Assembly: GCF_016526145.1 (NCBI RefSeq)
Contig: NZ_JADDUE010000014.1
Location: 62,001-126,000 of the forward strand
Direction of reading: 5' to 3'
Source: Saccharopolyspora galaxeae
GTDB taxonomy: Bacteria > Actinomycetota > Actinomycetes > Mycobacteriales > Pseudonocardiaceae
DNA: 64,000 nucleotides
In this document: positions 56,781 through 64,000 of the stretch, piece by piece
Layout of the letters: each line of letters begins with the position of its first letter
How positions within the stretch are numbered: position 1 is the first letter of the stretch
Translations under genes and position numbers: made by a program
The notes under the pieces: generated by a model
Databases searched by the model: none
Seen by the model: the letters and a program-made list of their open reading frames with translations, nothing else
Told to the model about the DNA's origin: nothing

Positions 56781-58865
56781 ATGCCGTCCGCGCCCTCGTT
56801 TCCCCGCCACAGCGCGCGCACCCAGGGCTTCACCCTCGGCGTGCCGCGGAACTTCACCGTCACCGCAGGTGGCGAGTCCGTGCTGTTCCTCCGTTCCAAC
56901 AGCGGCACCGACCGCAGCAACGCGCTCTGGGTCTGGGATGCCGCGAGCGGGACCGAGCGGGTGCTCGCGGACCCGGCGAAGCTGCTCACCGACGACTCGG
57001 TGTCCCCCGAAGAACAGGCCAGGCGGGAGCGTTCCCGGGAGCGGGCGACCGGCATCACCGGTTACGCGACCGATCGGGACGGCCGGTGCGTGGCGTTCAC
57101 GCTGTCCGGCCGGCTGTTCCACACCGACCTGAGCACCGGTGAGGTGCGCGAACTTCCCGCCGAACAACCGGTGGCCGATCCGCGCCCGGACCCGCGCGGC
57201 CGGTTCATCGCCTACATCTGCGACAGGTCGCTGCGGGTGATCGGCGTGGACGGGGAAGGCGACCGGGCGCTGGCCGAGCCGGAGAGCGAGACCGTCAGCT
57301 GGGGCGCGGCCGAGTTCATCGCAGCCGAGGAAATGGACCGCCACCGCGGCTACTGGTGGTCCCCGGAGGGCACCGCGGTGCTCGCTGCGCACGTGGACGA
57401 AAACCCGGTGCAGCACTGGTACCTCGCCGACCCGGCGGAGCCTGCCAAGCAGCCCACGAGGCTGCGCTACCCGGCAGCGGGCACCTCGAACGCCGAGGTG
57501 GCGCTGGCCGTGCTGAGCCTGGAATCCGGCGCCGTCGACGTCGACTGGGATCGGGAATCGTTCCCGTACCTGGCGACCGCGCACTGGAGTCCGCACGGAC
57601 CCCCGCTGATCACCGTGCAAAGCCGCGATCAGCGTGTGCAGTCAGTGCTGGCGATCGATCCGGCCAGCGGCCGGACCCGGGAAGTGCACCGCGACCTCGA
57701 CGAGCACTGGGTCGACATCAAACCGGGTTCGCCCGCCTGGCACCCCGGCGGCCGTGTCGTACGGATCGCCCCGCAGGACGGCGCGTACCGGCTCTTCGTC
57801 GGCGACGACCCGTGGACACCGGCGTCGCTGCAGGTCCGGTCGGTGCTCGACATCGACGAAGACGTGCTGGTGACGGCCTCCGGGCAGGACCCGGCCGAAA
57901 TCCACGTGTACCGCTGCACCGAAGGCGGGGCCGAACGCATCAGCACCGAGCCGGGCGTGCATTCGGCCAGCCGCGCCGGGAACGTGCTGGTGCTCGCCTC
58001 GGCCGGGTTGGATCGGCCGCACACCTCGTTCCGGGTGAGCGACCGGCAGCGGCGGCTCGGCGAAATCGGCTCATACCCGGAAACACCCGCGGTCGTGCCG
58101 AACGTCGAACTGCTGCGGCTGGGCGAACGCGACCTGCGCACAGCGCTGCTGCTGCCGCACGACCACAGCGCCGACCAAGGACCGCTGCCGGTGCTGCTCG
58201 ACCCCTACGGCGGCCCGCACGCGCAACGCGTTCTCGCGCGCCGGCAGGGATTCCTGACTTCGCAGTGGTTCGCCGACCAGGGCTACGCCGTGGTCGTCAC
58301 CGACGGGCGCGGGATGGCGGGCCGCGGCCCGGCCTGGGACCGCGCGATCAGCTCCGACCTGGCGAGCCCACCGCTGCAGGACCAGGTGGACGCGCTGCAG
58401 GCGCTCGGCGAGCAACGCGGCGAACTGGACTTGAGCCGGGTCGCGATCCGCGGCTGGTCCTTCGGCGGTTACCTTGCGGCGCTGGCGGTGCTTCGCCGGC
58501 CGGACGTGTTCCACGCGGCGATCGCGGGCGCGCCGGTGGTGGACTGGCGGCTCTACGACACGTTCTACACCGAGCGCTACCTCGGCCACCCGGACAGCGA
58601 GCCGGAAAACTACGAGGCGAGTTCGTTGCTCTCAGACGCGGCGAACCTGCAACGTCCGCTGCTGCTGGTGCACGGCACCGTCGACGACAACGTGTTCCCG
58701 GCGCATTCGCTGCGGCTCTCAGCAGCGTTGACCGCGGCGGGACGGCCGCACACGATGCTGCCGCTGCCGGGGGTGAGCCACATGCCCACCGACGAGACGA
58801 CCTCGGAGAATCTGCTGCTGTTGCAGGTCGAATTCCTGCGCCGGACGCTCGGTGCCGGTTCATGA
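56781..58865 (+). CDS. S9-family prolyl oligopeptidase, DPP IV-like
   Basis: A 694-residue serine peptidase. An N-terminal beta-propeller (about residues 15-440) is followed by an alpha/beta-hydrolase domain. The catalytic Ser560 is in RGWSFGGYLAAL, the Asp at 635-636 in HGTVDDNVFP and the His667 in PGVSHMPT. Glu183-Glu184 in FIAAEEMDRHRGYWW is the double Glu that anchors the N-terminus in DPP IV-type enzymes, so dipeptidyl release is likely. No signal peptide, so probably cytosolic. AAGG lies upstream of the ATG. Confidence 0.92.
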   Translation: MPSAPSFPRHSARTQGFTLGVPRNFTVTAGGESVLFLRSNSGTDRSNALWVWDAASGTERVLADPAKLLTDDSVSPEEQARRERSRERATGITGYATDRDGRCVAFTLSGRLFHTDLSTGEVRELPAEQPVADPRPDPRGRFIAYICDRSLRVIGVDGEGDRALAEPESETVSWGAAEFIAAEEMDRHRGYWWSPEGTAVLAAHVDENPVQHWYLADPAEPAKQPTRLRYPAAGTSNAEVALAVLSLESGAVDVDWDRESFPYLATAHWSPHGPPLITVQSRDQRVQSVLAIDPASGRTREVHRDLDEHWVDIKPGSPAWHPGGRVVRIAPQDGAYRLFVGDDPWTPASLQVRSVLDIDEDVLVTASGQDPAEIHVYRCTEGGAERISTEPGVHSASRAGNVLVLASAGLDRPHTSFRVSDRQRRLGEIGSYPETPAVVPNVELLRLGERDLRTALLLPHDHSADQGPLPVLLDPYGGPHAQRVLARRQGFLTSQWFADQGYAVVVTDGRGMAGRGPAWDRAISSDLASPPLQDQVDALQALGEQRGELDLSRVAIRGWSFGGYLAALAVLRRPDVFHAAIAGAPVVDWRLYDTFYTERYLGHPDSEPENYEASSLLSDAANLQRPLLLVHGTVDDNVFPAHSLRLSAALTAAGRPHTMLPLPGVSHMPTDETTSENLLLLQVEFLRRTLGAGS

Positions 58866-58932
58866 GCGCGAAACTCGCGGCGTGCGAACCGGCGCCGCCG
58901 TGGGTTCGTCGCCGACTCGGCTGCGCGCGTGA

Positions 58933-60042
58933 TCAGCCGGGCGGCTCGAGCGACAACGCGGCCAGCAGCGTGAACCCGCCTTCCGCAGTGGGTGCCGCCT
59001 CCACCCGGCCGCCGAGCATCCGAACCCGCTCCGACAACCCCTCCAGACCGGCACCGCTACCCATGTCGGCCACATTTCCGGTCTGCGGCGGGGATTCCGG
59101 GGCGTCGTTGCGCACCTCCGCGCGGACCATCCCGTCCGCGCGGCTCAACCGCACGGCGACCCGGGAACCGGGCGCGTGCTTCGAGACGTTCGTCAACGCC
59201 TCCTGCACGACCCGGTACAACGCCCGGTCGACCCCGGAAGGCAGCGGCAGCCCGGATTCCATTTCGTCGGACAGCTCCGCGCGGATGCCGGTTGCGCGCG
59301 CCTGTTCCACGAGCTCGGGAATGGCCTGCACGCTCACCGCCGCCCGGTGGCCGGACGCCAAACCCAGGGTCGTGCGCATCTCGCCCAACGCTTCCTTCGC
59401 CATGCCGCGCAACCGGTTCGCCGAATCCCGCACCTCGGCGTCCTCGCTCACGGTGGCCAACGCGGCGGCCTCCACCCCGATCAACGTGACGTGATGACCG
59501 ACCGCGTCGTGGATCTCCCGCGCGATGTGGGCACGTTCCTCCGCGCGAGCGGTCTCGGCCTTCGCGTACGACTCCGCCTCGGTCGCCTCCCGCAGCCGCA
59601 GCAGACTCGCGGTCAACTGCTGCCGGGTGGCGATCAACGTGCCGATGATGATCGGGCCGCTGGCTGCCAGCAGCACGAAAGCCAGCGTGAGCAGCAGGTT
59701 CGGCAGCGCCAGCGACTCGCGCAGCAGCACCGGCACCACCGCCACCACGGTCACCAGCAACACCCAGCCCGCCAGCCAAGGCGAACCGGACCGGGCACGG
59801 CCGAGCCGGAACAACGCCACCACCGTCGGCGGCCACCCCAACCCACCGGCCATCGCAGGCAGGCACAGCAACACGGCCAGCCGCGGCCACCAGCGCCGCA
59901 GCACCAGCGCGGCACTGGCGATCAATGCGGACAGGAGCGAAAACCACGAATCCGTCTCCGCGAGCAGCACCGCCGCGCCAGGCACCAGCACCGCGAGCAC
60001 ATCCAGCACCACCGGCCGGGCACGTGCCAGCGCGCACCTCAA
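58933..60042 (-). CDS. Histidine kinase, NarL/DesK type
   Basis: A 369-residue sensor kinase. Five or so membrane segments fill residues 10-130. The HisKA_3 dimer/phospho-acceptor box is EERAHIAREIHDAVGHHVTLIG with His near residue 180. The HATPase domain ends with GAGLEGLSERVRMLGG. No periplasmic sensor domain is obvious. TTG start overlaps the regulator stop (TTGA). Operon with the response regulator upstream; converges with the S9 peptidase. Confidence 0.9.
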   Translation of the reverse strand: MRCALARARPVVLDVLAVLVPGAAVLLAETDSWFSLLSALIASAALVLRRWWPRLAVLLCLPAMAGGLGWPPTVVALFRLGRARSGSPWLAGWVLLVTVVAVVPVLLRESLALPNLLLTLAFVLLAASGPIIIGTLIATRQQLTASLLRLREATEAESYAKAETARAEERAHIAREIHDAVGHHVTLIGVEAAALATVSEDAEVRDSANRLRGMAKEALGEMRTTLGLASGHRAAVSVQAIPELVEQARATGIRAELSDEMESGLPLPSGVDRALYRVVQEALTNVSKHAPGSRVAVRLSRADGMVRAEVRNDAPESPPQTGNVADMGSGAGLEGLSERVRMLGGRVEAAPTAEGGFTLLAALSLEPPG

Positions 60043-60704
60043 CGGCGCTCGCCCTCACCTGGCCCGGCCACGCGCTGCGCGATCAAAGCGGCCTGCACCC
60101 GGTTCTCCGCGCCCAACTTGCTCAGCACCGTCGAGACGTAGCTCTTCACCGTCGCCTCGGTCAGCCCGAGCTGATCACCGATGTGCGCATTGGAACGCCC
60201 GTCCCCCAACAACTCCAGCACCTGCCGCTCCCGCGCCGACAGACCGCGCACCAACCGGACTTCCTGCGCGGTGTCGCTGAGCGTGCGGAACTTCGGCAGC
60301 AACCGCGCCGCGATCCGCGGATCCAGCACCGCGCCACCGCTGGCCAAGTCCTGCACCGCACGCACCAGCGCCGCCGGCTCGGCATCTTTGAGCAGGAATC
60401 CGTGCGCACCCAACCGGAGCGCCTCGGCAACGTAGTCGTCCAGATCGAACGTGGTCAGCACCGCCGACACCGGCGGCCGCGGCACCGCGCGTAACTCGCT
60501 CAGCGCCGCGAGCCCGTCCTTGACCGGCATCTGCACGTCGACCAGCACCACGTCCGGCTGGTGCGTGCGCACCGCCGCCACCAGTTCGTCGCCGTCTCCG
60601 GCCTCACCGACCACGCGGATCGCGCCGTCGTGTTCCAGCAGTACCCGGAGGCCGCGCCGCAGCATCGCTTCGTCATCGGCAAGCACCAACCGAATCGGCC
60701 GCAC
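60039..60704 (-). CDS. LuxR/NarL-family response regulator
   Basis: A 221-residue regulator with a receiver domain (acidic pair ADDEAM, phospho-Asp in VVLVDVQMP, Lys in LLKDAEPA) and a C-terminal LuxR HTH (LSARERQVLELLGDGRSN and TEATVKSYVSTVLSKLG). GTG 60704 has GGGGGAG 7 nt upstream; the frame could open 33 nt earlier. Paired with the histidine kinase that follows. The target genes are unknown; the adjacent peptidase or GH43 gene is possible. Confidence 0.92.
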   Translation of the reverse strand: MRPIRLVLADDEAMLRRGLRVLLEHDGAIRVVGEAGDGDELVAAVRTHQPDVVLVDVQMPVKDGLAALSELRAVPRPPVSAVLTTFDLDDYVAEALRLGAHGFLLKDAEPAALVRAVQDLASGGAVLDPRIAARLLPKFRTLSDTAQEVRLVRGLSARERQVLELLGDGRSNAHIGDQLGLTEATVKSYVSTVLSKLGAENRVQAALIAQRVAGPGEGERR

Positions 60705-60826
60705 CGCAGAGCTCCCCCCAGCGGGATCTGCTCGCACCCTGAGTCACCTCCCCTGCTCCGAGGGCTAGGGGCAGGCTATCGGCAAGGTCATCTTCGGCTG
60801 CGTGCAGTACCCGCCAGTTCGCCCGA

Positions 60827-62296
60827 TCAGCGGCGTCCGCTGCGCCGGTCGTCCTTGCGCTCGCGGACCCGAACGGAGATCCGCACCGGGCTGCCGGTGA
60901 ACCCGAACGTCTCCCGGAACTTGCGTTCCAGGAACCGCCGGTAACCGGCCTCCAGGAATCCCGTCGTGAAAAGCACGAGCGTCGGCGGACGCGGGTGCGC
61001 CTGCGTCGCGAACATGATCTTCGGCTGCTTGCCGCCGCGCACCGGCGGCGGTTTCGCCGCCACCAGGTCCGACAACCACGAATTGAGCTGGCCGGTGGGA
61101 ACGCGGGTGTCCCAGGACTGCAACGCGGTGCGCAGCGCGGGCGCCAGCTTGGCCACCGAACGCCCGGTCTCCGCCGAGACGTTGACCCGCTCGGCCCAGC
61201 GGGCCCGGTTCATCTCGCGGTCGAACTCCTTGTCCAGCCGCCGCCTGCGGTCGGCATCGACCAGATCCCACTTGTTGCACGCCAGCACCAGCGCCCGGCC
61301 GGACTCGATGACGGTGCCGATCACTCGCAGGTCCTGCTCGGTCACCGGCTCGGACGCGTCGATCAGCACGATCGCCACCTCCGCCGCCTCGATCGCCGAC
61401 TTCGTGCGCAGCGAGGCGTAGTACTCGGTGCCGCTGGCGGTGCGGACCCGCTTGCGCAGGCCCGCGGTGTCGACGAACCGCCACACCTCGCCGTCCAGCT
61501 CGACCATCGAGTCCACCGGGTCGACCGTGGTGCCTGCGACCTCGTCCACCACCGCGCGCTGCTGGCCGGTCAGCCGGTTGAGCAGGCTCGACTTGCCCAC
61601 GTTCGGCTTGCCGATCAGCGCCACCCGGCGCGGACCGCCCGCCACGGCGAACTGCTCGTGCGGCACGTCCGGGAAAACGTCCAGGATCTCGTCGAGCAGG
61701 TCACCCGAACCGCGCCCGTGCAGGCCGCTGACCGGGTGCGGCTCACCCAGTCCCAACGACCACAACGCGGCCGCGTCGGCGTTGCCGCGCGCGTCGTCGA
61801 CCTTGTTCGCGGCCACCAGCACCGGTCGTTTCGACCTGCGCAGCACCCGCGCCGCGGCCTCCTCGGTGGCGGTAGCGCCGACCTTGGCGTCCACCACCAG
61901 CAACACCGCGTCCGCCGTGGACATCGCCATCTCGGCCTGGTTCGCCACGGCCGCCTGCAAGCCCTTCGCGCTCGGCTCCCAGCCACCGGTGTCGACCACG
62001 GTGAAGCGTCTGCCGTTCCACAGCGCGTCGTAGGCCACTCGGTCCCTGGTCACGCCCGGGGTGTCCTGCACGACCGCCTCACGGCGCCCCAACAGGCGGT
62101 TGACCAGCGTCGATTTGCCCACGTTCGGGCGCCCGACCACCGCCAGCACCGGCTGCGGCCCGCCTTCGGCGGAATCCTCGTCGTCCTCGACGCCGTCGAA
62201 CTCGTGCCATTCCGACTCGTCCGACCAGGTGCCGTCCAGGCCACCGTCGAGCGGCGCGCCCAGGTCGTCCGGGCCGCCCACCGACTCCTCGGTCAC
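60827..62296 (-). CDS. der: Ribosome assembly GTPase Der (EngA)
   Basis: A 489-residue double-GTPase protein. G-domain 1 has GRPNVGKS at residues 55-62, NKVD, and G-domain 2 has GKPNVGKSS near 232 and NKWD. A KH-like C-terminal domain ([17 protein letters not shown]) follows. Der is essential for 50S ribosome assembly. An acidic N-terminal extension of about 45 residues is as in other actinobacteria. GTG start overlaps the acyltransferase stop (GTGA). Confidence 0.96.
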   Translation of the reverse strand: MTEESVGGPDDLGAPLDGGLDGTWSDESEWHEFDGVEDDEDSAEGGPQPVLAVVGRPNVGKSTLVNRLLGRREAVVQDTPGVTRDRVAYDALWNGRRFTVVDTGGWEPSAKGLQAAVANQAEMAMSTADAVLLVVDAKVGATATEEAAARVLRRSKRPVLVAANKVDDARGNADAAALWSLGLGEPHPVSGLHGRGSGDLLDEILDVFPDVPHEQFAVAGGPRRVALIGKPNVGKSSLLNRLTGQQRAVVDEVAGTTVDPVDSMVELDGEVWRFVDTAGLRKRVRTASGTEYYASLRTKSAIEAAEVAIVLIDASEPVTEQDLRVIGTVIESGRALVLACNKWDLVDADRRRRLDKEFDREMNRARWAERVNVSAETGRSVAKLAPALRTALQSWDTRVPTGQLNSWLSDLVAAKPPPVRGGKQPKIMFATQAHPRPPTLVLFTTGFLEAGYRRFLERKFRETFGFTGSPVRISVRVRERKDDRRSGRR

Positions 62297-62967
62297 GCTC
62301 GCATCCCTCTCGCATCGTCTTCGGGGGCATCGGAGATCAACCGGTCCAACTCGGCGATCAACCCGACCAGTTCAGCGCGGACTTGATCGGTCGCGGCCGT
62401 CAACCCGGCGCGCCCCTTCGCCGCCGGCAGCGCCACCGGCTCGCCGAACAGCACGTCCACCCTGGGTAGCAGCCTACGGCCCCGGCCTTCGGGTCGGCGC
62501 GTGCCCCGGCACGCAACCGGCAGCACCTGCGCGCCGGAGGTCCGCGCCAGCCACGCCGCGCCGTGCTGCGCGTTGGACATGTCGCCGTCCCCGCGCGTTC
62601 CTTCCGGGAACACCCCGACCAGGCCGCCGGCCCGCAACACCCGGACCGCGGCCAGCAGCGGAGTGCGGTCCGGCTCGCCCCGGCGCACCGGGATCTGCCC
62701 GATCCGGCGCAGGAACCAGCCCAAGGCACCGCGGAACAACTCAGTCTTGATCAAAAACGCCGCGTTGCGCGGCAACATTCCGTACAGCAGCGGGCCGTCC
62801 ACCAGCGAACTGTGGTTGGCCACCAGCACCAGCGGGCCGGTGCGCGGAATGCGCTCCGCGTGGTGGACCCGCACCCGGTAAGGCAGGCGCACCACGGTGG
62901 TGGCGATGAGCCGACCGACCCGGGCCAGCTTCGACGAGGACCCCTCGGGCAGGTCGATCGCGCTCAA
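62293..62967 (-). CDS. 1-acyl-glycerol-3-phosphate acyltransferase family protein (PlsC-like)
   Basis: A 224-residue acyltransferase. The catalytic HX4D is in NHSSLVDG, block II is [11 protein letters not shown] and block III is [13 protein letters not shown]. It makes phosphatidic acid or a similar lipid. TTG start overlaps the cmk stop (TTGA), as in many actinobacterial cmk-plsC-der operons. The N-terminus has one amphipathic stretch rather than a clear membrane segment. Confidence 0.88.
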   Translation of the reverse strand: MSAIDLPEGSSSKLARVGRLIATTVVRLPYRVRVHHAERIPRTGPLVLVANHSSLVDGPLLYGMLPRNAAFLIKTELFRGALGWFLRRIGQIPVRRGEPDRTPLLAAVRVLRAGGLVGVFPEGTRGDGDMSNAQHGAAWLARTSGAQVLPVACRGTRRPEGRGRRLLPRVDVLFGEPVALPAAKGRAGLTAATDQVRAELVGLIAELDRLISDAPEDDARGMRA

Positions 62968-63686
62968 CGTGCTCCCTCCGCGCTTGCGAACAATCCGCGG
63001 CTTTCCACCATCTTCCACAGCTGCTCCAGCACACCGGCCACGTCGAGCTGGGTGGTGTCCAGCTCCACCGCGTCCTGCGCGATCCGCAGCGGCGAAACCG
63101 CACGTCCGGAGTCCAGCGCGTCCCGCCTGCTGACGTCCTCGTGCGCGCGGCCCACGTCGGATTCCCGCCCGGCTTCCCGGTCCTGCGTGCTGCGGCGCAT
63201 CGCGCGGGCCTGCGACGACGCGGTCAGGTACACCTTCAGCCCGGCGTCCGGAGCCACCACCGTGCCGATGTCGCGGCCCTCCACGACCACGCCCCCGGGA
63301 CGGGCGAGCGCCTCGCGGATCAGCCGCCGCTGCTCGTCCACCAGCAGCTCGCGCACGGCCGGGACCGCCGAAACCGCGGAAACCGCGCCGGTCACCTCCG
63401 GCCCGCGGATCTCCTCGCCGACGTCCTCGGCATCCAGCGCCACACCCGGGCGCAGCGGATCGGTCCCCATCACCGGCACCGCGCTCGCCGCGACACCCGC
63501 GACGGCCTCCGCGTCACCGATCACCACTCCGGCCCGTAGCACCGCCAGCGTGACCGCCCGGTACATCGCCCCGGTGTCGAGGTACGACGCCGACAGCGCC
63601 GAAGCCAGCTTCCGGGCCACCGTGGATTTCCCGGTGCCCGAGGGGCCGTCGAGGGCCACCACCCCTCGAAGCTCGGCGTGTGCCAC
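62964..63686 (-). CDS. cmk: Cytidylate kinase
   Basis: A 240-residue NMP kinase. The P-loop GPSGTGKSTVARKLA lies at residues 14-28, with YLDTGAMYRAVTLA, the GRDIGTVV motif and RRSTQDREAGRES. It phosphorylates CMP and dCMP. GGAGGAG lies before the GTG start. First gene of the cmk-plsC-der operon. Confidence 0.95.
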   Translation of the reverse strand: MAHAELRGVVALDGPSGTGKSTVARKLASALSASYLDTGAMYRAVTLAVLRAGVVIGDAEAVAGVAASAVPVMGTDPLRPGVALDAEDVGEEIRGPEVTGAVSAVSAVPAVRELLVDEQRRLIREALARPGGVVVEGRDIGTVVAPDAGLKVYLTASSQARAMRRSTQDREAGRESDVGRAHEDVSRRDALDSGRAVSPLRIAQDAVELDTTQLDVAGVLEQLWKMVESRGLFASAEGAR

Positions 63687-63870
63687 GTCGAGTCTCCTCC
63701 TTCGTCGTCACCGGCCCAACGCCGGATCAACCACTCATTGTGCCTGGCCCGCCCCAGCGGAACCCAATCGCGTCCGCCCCGGCACCACCCGGTCGCCAAC
63801 GGCGCGTGCGTTCCTTGTGCGCCGCACCGGGACACCCGAACGAGCTGACAGGTGTACTACCCTTTCGTTC

Positions 63871-64000
63871 GTGGACGTCACAGTGACCCCGCTGCCGGGA
63901 CTCGGGACCCAACAGGACTTCGTCACCCGTTCCGGGCACCGGATCGGGGTGATCACTTACCGTGACGGGCGCTACGAGCTGATCGTCTCCGGCCACGACG
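63871..64000 (+). CDS. KhtT-like cation:proton antiporter regulatory subunit, 5' part
   Basis: The first 43 codons only, running off the window end. They read VDVTVTPLPGLGTQQDFV and SGHRIGVITYRDGRYELIV, matching the N-terminal part of KhtT/TrkA_C regulatory subunits of K+/H+ antiporters. The antiporter gene should follow outside the window. GTG start; TACTAC at 63855 could be a -10, suggesting a leaderless or short-leader transcript. Confidence 0.75.
   Translation, partial: MDVTVTPLPGLGTQQDFVTRSGHRIGVITYRDGRYELIVSGHD

Noticed and set aside
1-64000. CRISPR arrays, transposases, integrases, tRNA or rRNA genes
   Set aside because: No regularly spaced direct repeats with spacers, no transposase-like frame and no tRNA cloverleaf were recognised in reading the window.

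Overview
The window is high-GC DNA with strong third-position GC and frequent GTG/TTG starts. It carries a conservon (histidine kinase tail, roadblock, DUF742, small GTPase and two P450s), a DUF397/XRE pair and a DUF574 methyltransferase. Together these point to a filamentous actinomycete, most likely of the Pseudonocardiaceae (Saccharopolyspora-like). The exact species is not determined. No tRNA, rRNA, CRISPR array, transposase or phage gene was seen; this looks like ordinary chromosome with accessory metabolism.

Layout. 1-4040: the end of a conservon, a membrane-associated G-protein-like signalling module ending in a CYP157-type P450 without the ExxR motif and a normal CYP154-type P450. 4263-12144: SDR oxidoreductase, SixA-type phosphatase, a secreted I36-like inhibitor divergent from a LysR regulator, two MFS transporters (one behind a cysteine-type leader peptide), a GAF-ANTAR regulator and a STAS protein. 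12421-25472: a complete myo-inositol regulon. One arm (minus strand) holds the iolE-type dehydratase, dehydrogenase, isomerase and transporter, plus a second dehydrogenase. The other arm (plus strand) is iolC, a Cgl0159-type (beta/alpha)8 protein, iolB, iolD and iolA. A GntR repressor sits between, and both arms share the same promoter-operator sequence.

25473-32733: PspC protein, coiled-coil protein, flippase-like membrane protein, a J-domain/NERD fusion, a fatty acid desaturase, and a sulfonate desulfurisation pair (ssuE, ssuD) behind a second leader peptide. 32934-36891: two tiny proteins, a secreted SGNH hydrolase, and an MFS transporter with its LacI regulator flanked by palindromic repeats. 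37215-42747: DUF397/XRE pair, small Cys protein, DUF574 methyltransferase, NupC-type nucleoside transporter and a HIBADH-type dehydrogenase.

42801-49866: a six-gene, partly overlapping minus-strand operon (HAD phosphatase, 2-hydroxyacid dehydrogenase, EryA-like FGGY kinase, dihydroxyacetone/erythrulose-type kinase, RpiB-type isomerase, class II aldolase) divergent from a DeoR regulator. It is probably a tetritol or related sugar-alcohol pathway. 48949-54360: an operon of GtrB-type glycosyltransferase, GtrA-type flippase, YfhO-type membrane protein and a secreted PIG-L deacetylase, suggesting addition and de-N-acetylation of a surface sugar. 54584-64000: secreted GH43-like protein, S9 peptidase, a two-component system, the cmk-plsC-der operon and the start of a KhtT-like subunit.

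The most interesting non-coding signals are: two copies of a covarying structured intergenic repeat (4111-4241, 13520-13661); a family of palindromes with a conserved core (9362, 35769, 36968, relic 25702); two probably leaderless cysteine leader peptides (9474, 30695); a shared GntR operator (18103, 19121); and a pair of mutually exclusive hairpins before the nucleoside transporter (40150-40216).
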